Shown: one piece after another, positions 1 through 8,102 of the stretch
How the letters are laid out: each line of letters begins with the position of its first letter
How positions within the stretch are numbered: position 1 is the stretch's first letter
Source: Streptosporangium nondiastaticum
GTDB lineage: Bacteria; Actinomycetota; Actinomycetes; Streptomycetales; Streptomycetaceae
DNA: 40,635 nt
Direction: 5' to 3'
Assembly: GCF_003011965.1 (NCBI RefSeq)
Contig: NZ_PXWG01000056.1
Location: 1 to 40,635 of the forward strand
The notes under the pieces: generated by a model
The model's database searches: none
What the model was told of the DNA's origin: nothing
What the model saw: the letters and a program-made list of their open reading frames with translations, nothing else
Translations under genes and position numbers: made by a program

Positions 1-854
1 GGCCGGCCCTCGCGGACGCCCGTACGGCTCCCGACGCCCACCGGCTCGCGGGCCGGCTGCTCGTCGTCGGCCGGGGCGCGCGGGGCGGCCACCGGCACCG
101 GAGCCACCGGAACGGGCACCAGCGCACCGCGCTCGCGCACCCGGCGCCACAGGGCCAGCAGCCACACCTCGGCCCGGGCCATCGGCGCCTCGAACCAGGG
201 CAGGGCGAGCAGCACCAGCAGGCCCGCGGTCCAGCCGAGGGTCACGTCGCTCATCCAGTGCGTACCGAGGTAAACCGTCGTCATGCCGACGCCCAGTGCG
301 AGGAGCGCGGCGATCACCGAGGCCACCCGGCGGGTGCGCGGCGTGGTGGCCAGATAGGCCAGGACGCCCCACGTCACCACGGCATTGGCGGTGTGCCCCG
401 AGGGAAATATGTCGCCGCCCGCGAACATCTCGTTCGAGCCGATCGAGGTGGCGTAGTGCGGGCCGAGCCGGCCCATGCCGATCTTCGCCGCGCCCACGGT
501 CGCGTTGAGCAGCAGCAGTGACGTGCCGAGGACCAGCAGCGGGCGCAGAGTGCCCAGCTTGTAGGTGCGCCAGCCCAGCCAGGCGGCCACCGCGACGGCG
601 GTCGGGCCGCGCTGGCCCAGGACCACGAAGTAGTCGAGGAAGGTGTGGATCTCCGGCCACTGCTTGTACGGCCGGAAGAGCATGACCTGCCAGTCGAACC
701 GCACCGGCCAGGACGTGGTGAGCACGCCGACCACGATCGCCAGGTACACCACGGAGGTCGCCACGAAGATCCCGAGGCGGGTCCGGGTCATCCGCGGCCG
801 CACGGGCTCGGTCGGGCGCTCCTCCGCTTGGACGAGCTCGTCGTTGGTACGCAC
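1..854 (-). CDS. PAP2-superfamily membrane phosphatase (3' end cut by window)
   Basis: The reverse strand is open from a GTG at 854 to the window edge, so the C-terminus is missing. The product has several hydrophobic helices and the phosphatidic-acid-phosphatase-2 motifs. These are a lysine/arginine motif around KIGMGRLGP, then FPSGH, then YLGTHWMSDV, which carries the catalytic His and a following Asp. Known members dephosphorylate lipid or polyprenyl phosphates at the membrane. The first motif is spaced differently from the textbook Kx6RP, so the substrate is open. An in-frame ATG at 790 (MTRTRLGIF) directly precedes the first membrane helix and is an alternative start. Neither start has a strong ribosome binding site. 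After the last helix the tail is rich in Ala, Pro and Arg and probably cytoplasmic. The family call is firm and the start is not. Confidence 0.85.
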   Translation of the reverse strand, partial: MRTNDELVQAEERPTEPVRPRMTRTRLGIFVATSVVYLAIVVGVLTTSWPVRFDWQVMLFRPYKQWPEIHTFLDYFVVLGQRGPTAVAVAAWLGWRTYKLGTLRPLLVLGTSLLLLNATVGAAKIGMGRLGPHYATSIGSNEMFAGGDIFPSGHTANAVVTWGVLAYLATTPRTRRVASVIAALLALGVGMTTVYLGTHWMSDVTLGWTAGLLVLLALPWFEAPMARAEVWLLALWRRVRERGALVPVPVAPVPVAAPRAPADDEQPAREPVGVGSRTGVREGR

Positions 855-876
855 TCAATCGACGTTACATTGAGTG
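852..876. promoter_or_regulatory. Inverted repeat over the PAP2 gene start
   Basis: Two perfect 8-base arms, CACTCAAT and ATTGAGTG, are separated by 9 bases. They cover the GTG start codon of the PAP2 gene. The size and spacing fit an operator for a dimeric regulator such as a TetR-family protein. If the true start is the ATG at 790, the repeat would lie in the 5' leader. No regulator gene lies beside it, so the binding protein is unknown. Confidence 0.35.
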
Positions 877-1166
877 ACAGGAAGCTTCGGCCGATCGGGC
901 CTGTTTGTGATGACGATGTGATGTGGAATGCGTCTCAGCCATGACATGCGCCACATTCGATTCCCCGGGACAACCATCGCACCGGAAATTCCGGCACCCC
1001 TCCGGACGGCTGCCGGGGTCGTTTTGTTTGGTATTCCGTGCCGCTGTTTATCGGGGATTGGCCGGGGCGTTCCACGGCGTTTTCCGGGGTGCCCGGGAGC
1101 CGGTGCGGACGATCACCCGGAAAACGATCAGGCGGCCGGGGCGGTGCGCGACCGCCGGCGGCCGGA
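877..1166. other. Intergenic region upstream of the PAP2 gene
   Basis: About 290 bases separate the PAP2 start from the 3' end of the mannosyltransferase gene; both are on the reverse strand. The stretch from 877 to about 1070 is less GC-rich than its surroundings and probably holds the PAP2 promoter. I see no convincing gene, and open frames here have no ribosome binding site or recognisable domain. Confidence 0.4.
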
Positions 1167-2351
1167 TCACGGGGGACCCGAGCCGTTCAGCCAGAACGCT
1201 CCGTACACCGCCGACACCAGCACCACCGTGCTCACCGTCAGTACCGCCCGCACCGGCCGCGCCCGCGCCGCGGCCACCGCGAGCGGCAGCAGCAGCGGGA
1301 ACGCCGGCATCATCAGACGCGGCTTCGAGCCGAAGTACCCCTTCGCCGTCAGGGCCAGCAGCAGCACGGCCCCCGCGTAACCGAGCAGCGGCAGCGGCTG
1401 GCGCTGCCGCACGCACGCCGCGTACAGCCACAGCACCAGACCCACGCCCACCAGCAGCCCCAGCCCCGCGGCGAACGCCGGGCCGAAGAGCCGCTGCGCG
1501 ACGAACGAACCGAAGGCCAGCCCGCCGTCGAAGCCGTTGCCCCAGCCGCCCTGCACGTCCAGATAGCCCGTCGGGCTGCCCGTGCGCACGCCCACCCACA
1601 CGAAGTACGCGAGCCAGCCCAGCGGCGCGAGCACCGCGCCGAGGATCATCCGGGACAGCTCCCGCGGCTCCGGGCGCCCCCCGCGCCGCAGCGCGACCAG
1701 CACCCCCAGCCACACGGCCAGGACCACCGCCGCACCCACCGGGCGCGTCAGCCCGGCCAGCGCCGCGAAGCAGCCCGCCCACACCCAGCGCCCGGTGAGC
1801 ACTGCGTACAGGCTCCACGCCGCCAGCGCCGTGAACAGCGACTCCGAGTACCCCATCGACTGCACGACGCCTACCGGCAGCGCCGCCCACAGCGCCACCA
1901 GGGCCACGCCCGCCCGGCGCCCGTACAGCCGCTCCCCGATCAGGAAGACCGCCCACGCCGCCAGCAGCGACGACACCGCGCTGACCACCAGGCCCGCGTC
2001 CCTCGCCGAGAGCGGGAAGACCGCCGACAGCCCCCGCTCCAGCCAGGGCAGCAGCGGGAAGAACGCCAGGTCCGAGTGGACCTTCCCGCCCGGCAGGTGG
2101 AGCGTGTACCTGTAGCCGTCCTCGGCGATGCGGGAGTACCAGACGGAATCCCAGCGGGCCGAGAGCAGCCGGTGCGCGCTCTTGCCCGTGCCGTGCGCCC
2201 ACACCGCGAGGACCGCGATCCCCAGCGCCCGCACCCCCGCGTAGACCAGCAGGGCGGGCAGCGCACGGCGCAGCGCGCCACGCGCCCGGAGGGCGGCCCG
2301 GGGCGGGCCCGCCCCGGCGCCCGTACCGGCGGGAGAAACAAGATCAGTCAC
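1167..2351 (-). CDS. PIG-V-like integral membrane mannosyltransferase
   Basis: This is a 394-residue multi-pass membrane protein. A short Ala/Pro/Gly-rich N-terminus is followed by a first helix and an extracytoplasmic loop with RWDSVWYSRIAEDGY. That loop is the signature of GT-C-fold mannosyltransferases related to PIG-V. The acidic/aromatic loop is followed by FFPLLPWLER and about ten further hydrophobic segments. Family members transfer mannose from a polyprenyl-phosphate donor to a lipid or glycan on the outer face of the membrane; the acceptor here cannot be inferred. The start is GTG at 2351 with no clear ribosome binding site. It is divergent from the MFS exporter, with about 175 bases between them. 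Family-level confidence is good; function beyond that is inference. Confidence 0.75.
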   Translation of the reverse strand: MTDLVSPAGTGAGAGPPRAALRARGALRRALPALLVYAGVRALGIAVLAVWAHGTGKSAHRLLSARWDSVWYSRIAEDGYRYTLHLPGGKVHSDLAFFPLLPWLERGLSAVFPLSARDAGLVVSAVSSLLAAWAVFLIGERLYGRRAGVALVALWAALPVGVVQSMGYSESLFTALAAWSLYAVLTGRWVWAGCFAALAGLTRPVGAAVVLAVWLGVLVALRRGGRPEPRELSRMILGAVLAPLGWLAYFVWVGVRTGSPTGYLDVQGGWGNGFDGGLAFGSFVAQRLFGPAFAAGLGLLVGVGLVLWLYAACVRQRQPLPLLGYAGAVLLLALTAKGYFGSKPRLMMPAFPLLLPLAVAAARARPVRAVLTVSTVVLVSAVYGAFWLNGSGPP

Positions 2352-2411
2352 CGATCAATTGTCCAGCATGAGCGGAGCGCCTCCACGATCGGCCCGGACG
2401 GTGACGGAGCA

Positions 2412-2423
2412 CACGGATCCGTG
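2412..2423. promoter_or_regulatory. 12-base palindrome between divergent genes
   Basis: CACGGATCCGTG is a perfect palindrome. It sits in the 175-base divergent region between the mannosyltransferase and the MFS exporter, about 105 bases before the exporter start. Exporters of this family are often controlled by a repressor binding such a site. No regulator gene is adjacent, so this is only a candidate operator. Confidence 0.25.
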
Positions 2424-2526
2424 CCCGGGACTCGCGTACGCTGTCGAGTCACTCGCCGACGACGCCGCGCGGTCCACAGTCCCCAGGGCCCGCGGGCAGC
2501 GGCGAGCGCATGACACGGAGGTGTGA

Positions 2527-4173
2527 ATGTCCGGGACGACCACGGCCGGCCCGCCGCGGGCCGGCGGCGTCCCCCGGCAGCGGTACCGGCGCGGACAGCG
2601 GCAGCGGCCGCCGTACGAGCCCTCTGCCTGCGCCGGGGTGAGCCGCTGGACCGTCCTCGTCGTCCTGTGCGTCAGCCTGCTCCTTGTCGCCGTCGACGCG
2701 ACCGTCCTGCACGTCGCCGTCCCGGCCGTCACCGAGGACCTGCGGCCCGGCGCGATCCAGCTGCTCTGGATCGTCGACGTCTACCCGCTGGTGTGCGCCT
2801 CGCTGCTCATCCTCTTCGGCACCCTCGGCGACCGCGTCGGCCGCCGCCGGGTGCTGCTGCTCGGCTACGGGCTCTTCGGCACCGCCTCCGCGCTCGCGGC
2901 CTTCGCCCCCACCCCGGAAGTGCTCATCGGGGCCCGCGCGCTGCTCGGCGCCGGCGGCGCGATGATCATGCCGGCGACGCTGTCCATCCTCCGCCAGGTC
3001 TTCCCCGACCGGCGCGAGCGGGCCCTCGCCGTCGGCGTGTGGAGCGCGGTCGCCGCGGTGGGCGCGGCGGTCGGTCCGCTGCTCGGCGGCTTCCTCCTCG
3101 AACACTTCTGGTGGGGATCGGTCTTCCTCATCAACATCCCGCTGATGGCCGCGGCCCTGCCCGTGGGACGGTGGCTGCTGCCCGAGTCGACCGGGCCCCG
3201 CGACGGGCCGTGGGACGTGACCGGCGCGCTGATGGCCGCGTTCGGGCTGTTCGGGCTCGTCCTCGGAGTGAAGCGGGCCGGCACGGGCGAGGCGCTCTCG
3301 CTCGGCACGGTCGTCCCCGGCGCGGTCGGGGCGGCCCTGCTCGTCCTCTTCGTCCGCCGGCAGCGGCGGCGGGCCCACCCGCTCGTCGACCTGCGGATGT
3401 TCTCCCGGCCCGCCTTCGGGACGTCCGTCGGGTGCATCGTGCTCGCCATGCTCGCGCTCGTCGGCCTGGAGCTGATCGCCGCGCAGTACCTCCAGCTCGT
3501 CCTCGGGCTCACCCCGCTGGAGACCGGGCTGCGGCTGCTGCCGCTCACGCTCGCCGCGATGGCCGCGGGGCTCGTCGGCTCGCGCATGCTGCAGTGGCTC
3601 GGCCCCCGCGCGATGGTCGCCCTCGGCTTCGTGCTGACCGCCGCGGCCGTCGCCTCGCTGACCGCGATGGGCCTCCACGACCGGCCCGGAGCGCTCTTCG
3701 GCTGCTTCGTCCTGCTCGGCTTCGGCCTGGAGACCACGCTCTTCGGCGCGTACGAGTCGATGCTCAGCGAGGCGCCCGCGGAGTCCGCGGGCGGCGCCGC
3801 GGCGATCGGCGAGACCTCGTACCAGCTCGGGGCGGGCATCGGCATCGCCCTGCTGGGCAGCGTCATGAACGCCGCCTACGCGCCGGGCGTCGCCTCCGTC
3901 CCCGGCGTCCCCAGCGCGGCCGGCGCCTCCGCGAGCCACTCCCTCGGCGAGGCCTACGACGTCGCCTCCCGGCTGGGGGGACCGGCGGGGGCCGCGCTGC
4001 GGGCCGCCGCGCGCGACGCGTTCGTGCACGGGTTGCACGTGACGCTGGCGCTCAGTGCGTGTTTGCTGCTGGTGGGGGCGGTTGCCGCGTTGCGCCTGCC
4101 GCGGGCGATGGATTGCGGGGCGGCGCCGTCTCCGGCGTCAGCCGAGGAGGTTCCGGCACCGCCGGTCAGGTAG
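2527..4173 (+). CDS. MFS drug exporter, DHA2 (14-helix, EmrB/QacA) family
   Basis: The protein is 548 residues, a usual length for the 14-helix DHA2 drug:proton antiporters. A roughly 40-residue Arg/Pro-rich cytoplasmic leader precedes helix 1 (WTVLVVLCVSLLLVAVDATV), which has the acidic residue typical of motif D1. Motif A is seen as GTLGDRVGRRRVLLLG and motif C as GAAVGPLLGGFL. A hydrophilic loop rich in Pro, Gly and Ser (about residues 460-495) sits before the last helix. Members pump toxic organic compounds outward using the proton gradient; the substrate cannot be predicted. The ATG at 2527 follows GGAGGTGTGA at suitable spacing. The gene is monocistronic, with a large hairpin immediately after the stop. 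Confidence 0.9.
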   Translation: MSGTTTAGPPRAGGVPRQRYRRGQRQRPPYEPSACAGVSRWTVLVVLCVSLLLVAVDATVLHVAVPAVTEDLRPGAIQLLWIVDVYPLVCASLLILFGTLGDRVGRRRVLLLGYGLFGTASALAAFAPTPEVLIGARALLGAGGAMIMPATLSILRQVFPDRRERALAVGVWSAVAAVGAAVGPLLGGFLLEHFWWGSVFLINIPLMAAALPVGRWLLPESTGPRDGPWDVTGALMAAFGLFGLVLGVKRAGTGEALSLGTVVPGAVGAALLVLFVRRQRRRAHPLVDLRMFSRPAFGTSVGCIVLAMLALVGLELIAAQYLQLVLGLTPLETGLRLLPLTLAAMAAGLVGSRMLQWLGPRAMVALGFVLTAAAVASLTAMGLHDRPGALFGCFVLLGFGLETTLFGAYESMLSEAPAESAGGAAAIGETSYQLGAGIGIALLGSVMNAAYAPGVASVPGVPSAAGASASHSLGEAYDVASRLGGPAGAALRAAARDAFVHGLHVTLALSACLLLVGAVAALRLPRAMDCGAAPSPASAEEVPAPPVR

Positions 4174-4179
4174 CGGGGT

Positions 4180-4356
4180 GGTTGCTCGCCGTCGCGGCGG
4201 AGGAAGAGGCCCCGGTCCCACCTCTTCCCGAAACCCCTGCGGGGAGCTGGGGGTGGCCGCCCCTCCCCGGAACCCCGCGGGGGGCTGGGGCTTGCCCCCA
4301 GGAAACGGAGAAAGGGCGGGACCGGGGCCCTTCCCCCGCCGCAACGGCGAGCAACC
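4180..4356. repeat. Long hairpin element after the MFS gene
   Basis: Positions 4180-4222 and 4315-4356 are reverse complements over about 42 bases with only a few mismatches. The outer parts are GGTTGCTCGCCGT and ACGGCGAGCAACC; the inner parts are GGCCCCGGTCCC and GGGACCGGGGCC. The roughly 90-base loop holds further GC-rich stems. It begins 7 bases after the exporter stop and can serve as a transcription end or mRNA stabiliser. The outer arm sequence recurs around 11.7-11.9 kb and 14.1 kb. No gene lies between the exporter and the acyl-CoA dehydrogenase. Confidence 0.8.
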
Positions 4357-4410
4357 ACGGCGGCGCGGGCCGGCGGTGCCGAACCTCACGCCCGTCCGGG
4401 GCTGGACGGT

Positions 4411-4432
4411 CACGCTACCCGCCCGTAGCGTG
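4411..4432. promoter_or_regulatory. Inverted repeat upstream of acyl-CoA dehydrogenase
   Basis: CACGCTAC and GTAGCGTG form perfect 8-base arms around a 6-base centre, 44 bases before the GTG start of the acyl-CoA dehydrogenase. Position and symmetry fit an operator overlapping the promoter. Acyl-CoA catabolic genes in actinobacteria are often repressed by TetR-family proteins binding such sites. The cognate regulator is not in the window. Confidence 0.4.
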
Positions 4433-4476
4433 CCCCGCGGAAGCGATCACCCCGCCGCACCCCGCCGGAGGCACCC

Positions 4477-5646
4477 GTGTTCGACCCGCATGACCCCCTC
4501 GGCATCGACGACCTCCTCACCGACGAGGACCGCGCCGTCCGGGACACCGTCAGGCAGTGGGCCGCCGACCGCGTCCTCCCGCACATCGCGCAGTGGTACG
4601 AGTCCGGCGAACTCCCCGTCGTCCGGGAGCTCGCCCGCGAGCTCGGCGCGATCGGCGCCCTCGGCATGCAGCTCAGCGGCTACGGCTGCGCGGGCGCGAG
4701 CGCCGTGCAGTACGGCCTGGCCTGCCTGGAGCTGGAGGCCGCCGACTCCGGCATCCGCTCCCTGGTCTCCGTGCAGGGCTCCCTCGCGATGTACGCGATC
4801 CACCGCTTCGGCTCCGAGGAGCAGAAGCAGCGGTGGCTGCCGGCGATGGCGGCGGGCGAGACCATCGGCTGCTTCGGCCTGACCGAGCCCGACCACGGCT
4901 CGGACCCCGCGGGCATGCGCACGTACGCCAAGCGCGACGCCGGCGGCGACTGGGTGCTGACCGGCCGCAAGATGTGGATCACCAATGGTTCGGTCGCCGG
5001 CGTCGCCGTGGTCTGGGCGCAGACCGACGGCGGCATCCGGGGCTTCGTCGTGCCCACCGACCGCCCCGGCCTGTCCGCGCCGGAGATCCGGCACAAGTGG
5101 TCGCTGCGCGCCTCGGTCACGAGCGAGCTGGTCCTGGACGAGGTGCGGCTGCCCGCGGACGCCGTGCTGCCGGAGGCCACCGGCCTGCGCGGCCCGCTGA
5201 GCTGCCTGAGCCACGCGCGCTACGGCATCGTCTGGGGCTCGATGGGCGCGGCGCGCACGAGCTTCGAGACCGCGCTCGACTACGCGCGGACGCGCGAGCA
5301 GTTCGGGAAGCCGATCGGCGCCTTCCAGCTCACCCAGGCCAAGCTGGCCGACATGGCGGTGGAGCTGCACAAGGGGATCCTGCTGGCCCACCACCTGGGG
5401 CGGCGGATGGACGCCGGGACGCTGCGGCCGGAACAGGTGAGCTTCGGCAAGCTCAACAACGTGCGGGAGGCGATCGAGATCTGCAGGACGGCGCGGACGG
5501 TCCTCGGTGCGAACGGGATCTCGCTGGAGTACCCGGTGATGCGGCACGCCACGAACCTGGAGTCCGTGCTGACGTACGAGGGGACGGTGGAGATGCACCA
5601 GCTGGTGCTGGGCAAGGCGCTCACCGGTCTCGACGCGTTCCGGTAA
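4477..5646 (+). CDS. gcdH: Acyl-CoA dehydrogenase, glutaryl-CoA dehydrogenase type
   Basis: The protein is 389 residues, the family length. The N-terminal helical domain contains SGIRSLVSVQGSLAMYAI, characteristic of glutaryl-CoA dehydrogenases. The middle beta domain has GCFGLTEPDHGSDPAGM and KMWITNGS, which hold FAD. The C-terminal helical domain has YARTREQFGKPI and the active-site glutamate in TYEGT (Glu368). Known enzymes oxidise and decarboxylate glutaryl-CoA to crotonyl-CoA in lysine and tryptophan breakdown. Without a structure-based check a related short-chain acyl-CoA dehydrogenase is possible. The GTG start is supported by CGGAGG, 6 bases upstream. The gene stands alone, with an inverted repeat in its promoter region, and is convergent with sepF. 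Confidence 0.85.
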   Translation: MFDPHDPLGIDDLLTDEDRAVRDTVRQWAADRVLPHIAQWYESGELPVVRELARELGAIGALGMQLSGYGCAGASAVQYGLACLELEAADSGIRSLVSVQGSLAMYAIHRFGSEEQKQRWLPAMAAGETIGCFGLTEPDHGSDPAGMRTYAKRDAGGDWVLTGRKMWITNGSVAGVAVVWAQTDGGIRGFVVPTDRPGLSAPEIRHKWSLRASVTSELVLDEVRLPADAVLPEATGLRGPLSCLSHARYGIVWGSMGAARTSFETALDYARTREQFGKPIGAFQLTQAKLADMAVELHKGILLAHHLGRRMDAGTLRPEQVSFGKLNNVREAIEICRTARTVLGANGISLEYPVMRHATNLESVLTYEGTVEMHQLVLGKALTGLDAFR

Positions 5647-5682
5647 GGCCCCGCCCGGGGTGCGCGGCTCGCGCCGCGCACC

Positions 5683-6120
5683 TCAGCTCTGGTTGTAGAA
5701 GCCGCCGTTCGCCCGCCCCACCGGCTCCCCGCTGACCACCTTGTAGTCGGCGGGGGTCAGCAGGAAGACCCGGTTGGCCACGCGCTCGATGGAGCCCCGC
5801 AGCCCGAACGTCAGGCCGGCGGCGAAGTCCACGACGCGCTTGGCGTCGTTGGGCTCCATGCCCGTGAGGTTGACGATCACGGGCACCCCCTCACGGAAGA
5901 GCTCGCCGATGCCCCGGGCGTCGCGGAAGCCGTCCGGCGTGACGGTGGCGATGCGCGTGCCCTGCTCCTGCGCGGCCTCGTCCGCCACGCGCACCTTGGG
6001 GTTGGTGACCCAGGCGTCGCCGGGCTCGGGTCCCTCGGCGTAGTCGTCGTCGTAGTAGCGCTCGTCATCGCTGTCGTCGACGAGGCCGAGCCAGGCACTC
6101 GCCTTGCGCACCGATCCCAT
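5683..6120 (-). CDS. sepF: SepF-family cell division protein
   Basis: The product is 145 residues. An N-terminal helix (MGSVRKASAWLGL) of membrane-binding type is followed by an acidic Asp/Tyr-rich linker and the DUF552/SepF core. The core includes GVPVIVNLTGM, AKRVVDFAAGLTFGLRGSIERV and VFLLTP. SepF proteins bind FtsZ and help anchor the Z-ring to the membrane. Streptomyces carry several paralogues, and this one is outside the division/cell-wall cluster where the main copy usually lies. It is therefore probably an accessory SepF; that is inference from context. The ATG at 6120 has a strong AGGAGG upstream. A short inverted repeat (CACAC-GCG-GTGTG, 6134-6146) lies just before it. Confidence 0.88.
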   Translation of the reverse strand: MGSVRKASAWLGLVDDSDDERYYDDDYAEGPEPGDAWVTNPKVRVADEAAQEQGTRIATVTPDGFRDARGIGELFREGVPVIVNLTGMEPNDAKRVVDFAAGLTFGLRGSIERVANRVFLLTPADYKVVSGEPVGRANGGFYNQS

Positions 6121-6363
6121 GAACGCCTCCTCTCACACGCGGTGTGTTCCGTCCGCATCCCTATCGTCGTCCATGATGCGGATGGTGTGCCAAGCGGATG
6201 GCCGCCGGACGAGCATTTCGTGACGCATCTGGTGCAAAGCGGGTGGCGGTGCGTCAGAAACCCCGTAGGCCCCCTCTTGCGCCCTGGACCTGGGCATATG
6301 CGGTTACGGCGGGCAGTTCGGGGGCGTGGTGCGGGCCCCGGTCGGGTCGGGTGGTCAGGTGAT

Positions 6364-6369
6364 TAGGAT
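6364..6369 (+). promoter_or_regulatory. Probable -10 element (TAGGAT) of the DUF5685 gene
   Basis: TAGGAT matches the Streptomyces HrdB -10 consensus and lies 38 bases before the TTG start at 6407, which would give a leader of about 30 bases. No good -35 hexamer is visible 17-18 bases upstream, so this is a tentative promoter. The rest of the 286-base divergent region (6121-6406) shows no gene. Confidence 0.35.
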
Positions 6370-6406
6370 GCCCGGGTCCATTCACACCACACACGGGGGC
6401 TGGGTT

Positions 6407-7705
6407 TTGTTCGGGATCATAAGGCCATGCCGGCACCGGTTGTCAGAAGCCATGCGCACGGAATGGATGGCGCATCTGTGCGGACTGTGCCTCGCGCTGC
6501 GCGGCGACCACGGGCAGTTCGCGCGCGCGGCCACCAACTACGACGGTCTGGTCATATCGGTCCTGGTGGAGGCCCAGTCGCCGGCGGACGAGGGCGCCAA
6601 CTCCTGGCGGCGCACGGCGGGCCCGTGCCCGCTGCGCGGCATGCGCACCGCTTCCGTGGCCAAGGGTGAGGGCGCGCGGCTGGCCGCTTCGGTCTCGCTG
6701 GTGTTGGCGTCGGCGAAGATGCGCGACCATGTCGAGGACGGCGACGGCGTGTTGGCGCGCCGCCCGGTCGCCGCGGCGGCGCGCCGCGTGGCCGCGAAGT
6801 GGGACCGCGCGGGCGCCCGTACGGGAGCCGACCTCGGGTTCGACACCGCGGTGCTGGTCGACGCGGTCGAACGGCAGGCCGGCATCGAGGCGCTGGCCGG
6901 TACGGGGACGTCGCTGCTGACGGTGACCGAGCCCACCGAGACGGCCACTGCCGCGGCCTTCGGCTACACCGCCGTCCTCGCCGGACGGCCCGGCAACAAG
7001 GGGCCCTTGGAGGAGGCGGGCCGGCTCTTCGGACGGCTCGCCCACCTGCTGGACGCCGTCGAGGACCTGGCGGAGGACGCGGAGACCGGCGCGTGGAACC
7101 CGATCGCCGCGACGGGCACGGAGCTCGCCGAGGTGCGCAGGCTGTGCGACGACGCGGTGCACGGCGTCCGCCTGGCGCTGCGCGAGGTCGACTTCGCGAG
7201 CAAGAGCCAGAGCAGGCTGGCACATGTCCTCCTCGCGCACGAGCTGGAGCGCGCCGTCGACCGGGCGTTCGGTACGGCGGGCTGCGGGCACGCCGGGCAC
7301 GCCGGAGCGGACGGGCACGCCGGTGGGGCCGGGCACGCGGTCGCGGTCGCCGGGCTCCAGGACGGTTCGCTGCAGGGCGCGTTCGGGCCTCCGCCCGTCA
7401 TGCCGCCGGACCGGATGCCGCCCGGGCACATGCCTCCCGGCGCGCCGCCCGAGCCGCCGCGGCGCGGCCGGCAGCGCGGGCTCATCGCCGGCTGTGCCGT
7501 GTGGGCCACGCTTTTCTGCACGTGCCAGGTCTGCTGCCGGGACCCCTACTTCGACCCGTGGGACGGAAAGCAGCGGGAAGGCTGGTGCCACAAGTGCGAC
7601 TGTGGCGACTGCGATTGCAGCGGCTGCGGCGATTGCTGCAACTGCTGTGACTGTTGCGAGAGCTGTGATTGCTGCGACTGCGGCGGGTGTGACTGCGGGT
7701 GTTGA
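6407..7705 (+). CDS. DUF5685 family protein with cysteine-rich C-terminal tail
   Basis: I place the start at a TTG. It gives the family N-terminus MFGIIRPCRHRL and has GGGGG 8 bases upstream; an earlier GTG at 6326 would add unconserved residues. The 432-residue protein has an N-terminal Cys cluster (PCRHRL, then HLCGLC) and a mostly helical domain to about residue 295. A Gly/Ala/His spacer and a Pro/Met-rich stretch follow, then one hydrophobic segment (GLIAGCAVWATLF). The last roughly 43 residues are extraordinarily cysteine-rich, with about 19 Cys arranged as CDC, DCC and GCDCGC repeats. Function is unknown. The Cys pairs suggest metal binding, and the hydrophobic segment could tether the tail to the membrane. 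Both points are inference. Confidence 0.8.
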   Translation: MFGIIRPCRHRLSEAMRTEWMAHLCGLCLALRGDHGQFARAATNYDGLVISVLVEAQSPADEGANSWRRTAGPCPLRGMRTASVAKGEGARLAASVSLVLASAKMRDHVEDGDGVLARRPVAAAARRVAAKWDRAGARTGADLGFDTAVLVDAVERQAGIEALAGTGTSLLTVTEPTETATAAAFGYTAVLAGRPGNKGPLEEAGRLFGRLAHLLDAVEDLAEDAETGAWNPIAATGTELAEVRRLCDDAVHGVRLALREVDFASKSQSRLAHVLLAHELERAVDRAFGTAGCGHAGHAGADGHAGGAGHAVAVAGLQDGSLQGAFGPPPVMPPDRMPPGHMPPGAPPEPPRRGRQRGLIAGCAVWATLFCTCQVCCRDPYFDPWDGKQREGWCHKCDCGDCDCSGCGDCCNCCDCCESCDCCDCGGCDCGC

Positions 7706-7902
7706 GCGCGCGGACGGGATGAGAGGGGAGGGAATGCGAGGGGAGGGTGCGGCGCGTACGTGCCGCTGGTGTGAAGGCGTAACGGAAACGGAAGGCGTGT
7801 CTGACGGCGCCGCCGAACGCGTAACCGCGTGAAGGCGTGACCGAGCGAAGGTGTCACCGCGTGAAGCGTGGCTGACGTGAGAGGGCTCCGCGGTCGGCGC
7901 GG
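7706..7902. other. Gene-free stretch with short degenerate repeats
   Basis: Between the DUF5685 stop and the leader-peptide ORF the DNA is purine-rich on the forward strand. It holds several degenerate copies of a GTGAAGGCGT-like word (about 7770-7870). No open frame here has a ribosome binding site or recognisable product. Confidence 0.4.
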
Positions 7903-8019
7903 TCAGCCCTGACGACAGGAGCCGCCCGGAAGGGGCGCAGGGGAGCCGGGACACGACGCGGACCACACACGGCCGAAGTCGATGTGGTTCCGGGTGACGA
8001 GCTGTTGCCCTGAGTGCAT
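7903..8019 (-). CDS. Probable cysteine-ending leader peptide, orphaned
   Basis: A 38-residue reverse-strand ORF starts at the ATG at 8019 with MHSGQQLVTRNHIDFGRV, followed by WSASC. The LVTR-HID-RV-SA-C pattern resembles the short leader peptides seen in front of sulfur-assimilation and sulfonate-transport operons in Streptomyces, where translation through terminal Cys codons is thought to sense cysteine. It reads away from the monooxygenase operon, and no gene follows it on its own strand before the DUF5685 gene. TTGACG at 8049-8054 (reverse strand) could be its -35. The ribosome binding site is weak. The match rests on motif memory, so treat it as a candidate. Confidence 0.4.
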   Translation of the reverse strand: MHSGQQLVTRNHIDFGRVWSASCPGSPAPLPGGSCRQG

Positions 8020-8102
8020 GGGCCAAGTGGAACAGCCATCCGTTTCCTCGTCAACCGCCCTGAGACGACGTGTCCAGGATGCGGACCTGTCGGCGGACAA
8101 GC

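Noticed and set aside
1038..2513. Long forward ORF opposite the mannosyltransferase
   Set aside because: The translation is Arg/Pro/Gln/His-rich with no domain, which is the expected antisense shadow in high-GC DNA.
7770..7870. Repeated GTGAAGGCGT-like words as a CRISPR or iteron array
   Set aside because: Copies are short, degenerate and irregularly spaced, with no conserved repeat/spacer structure and no cas or replication gene.
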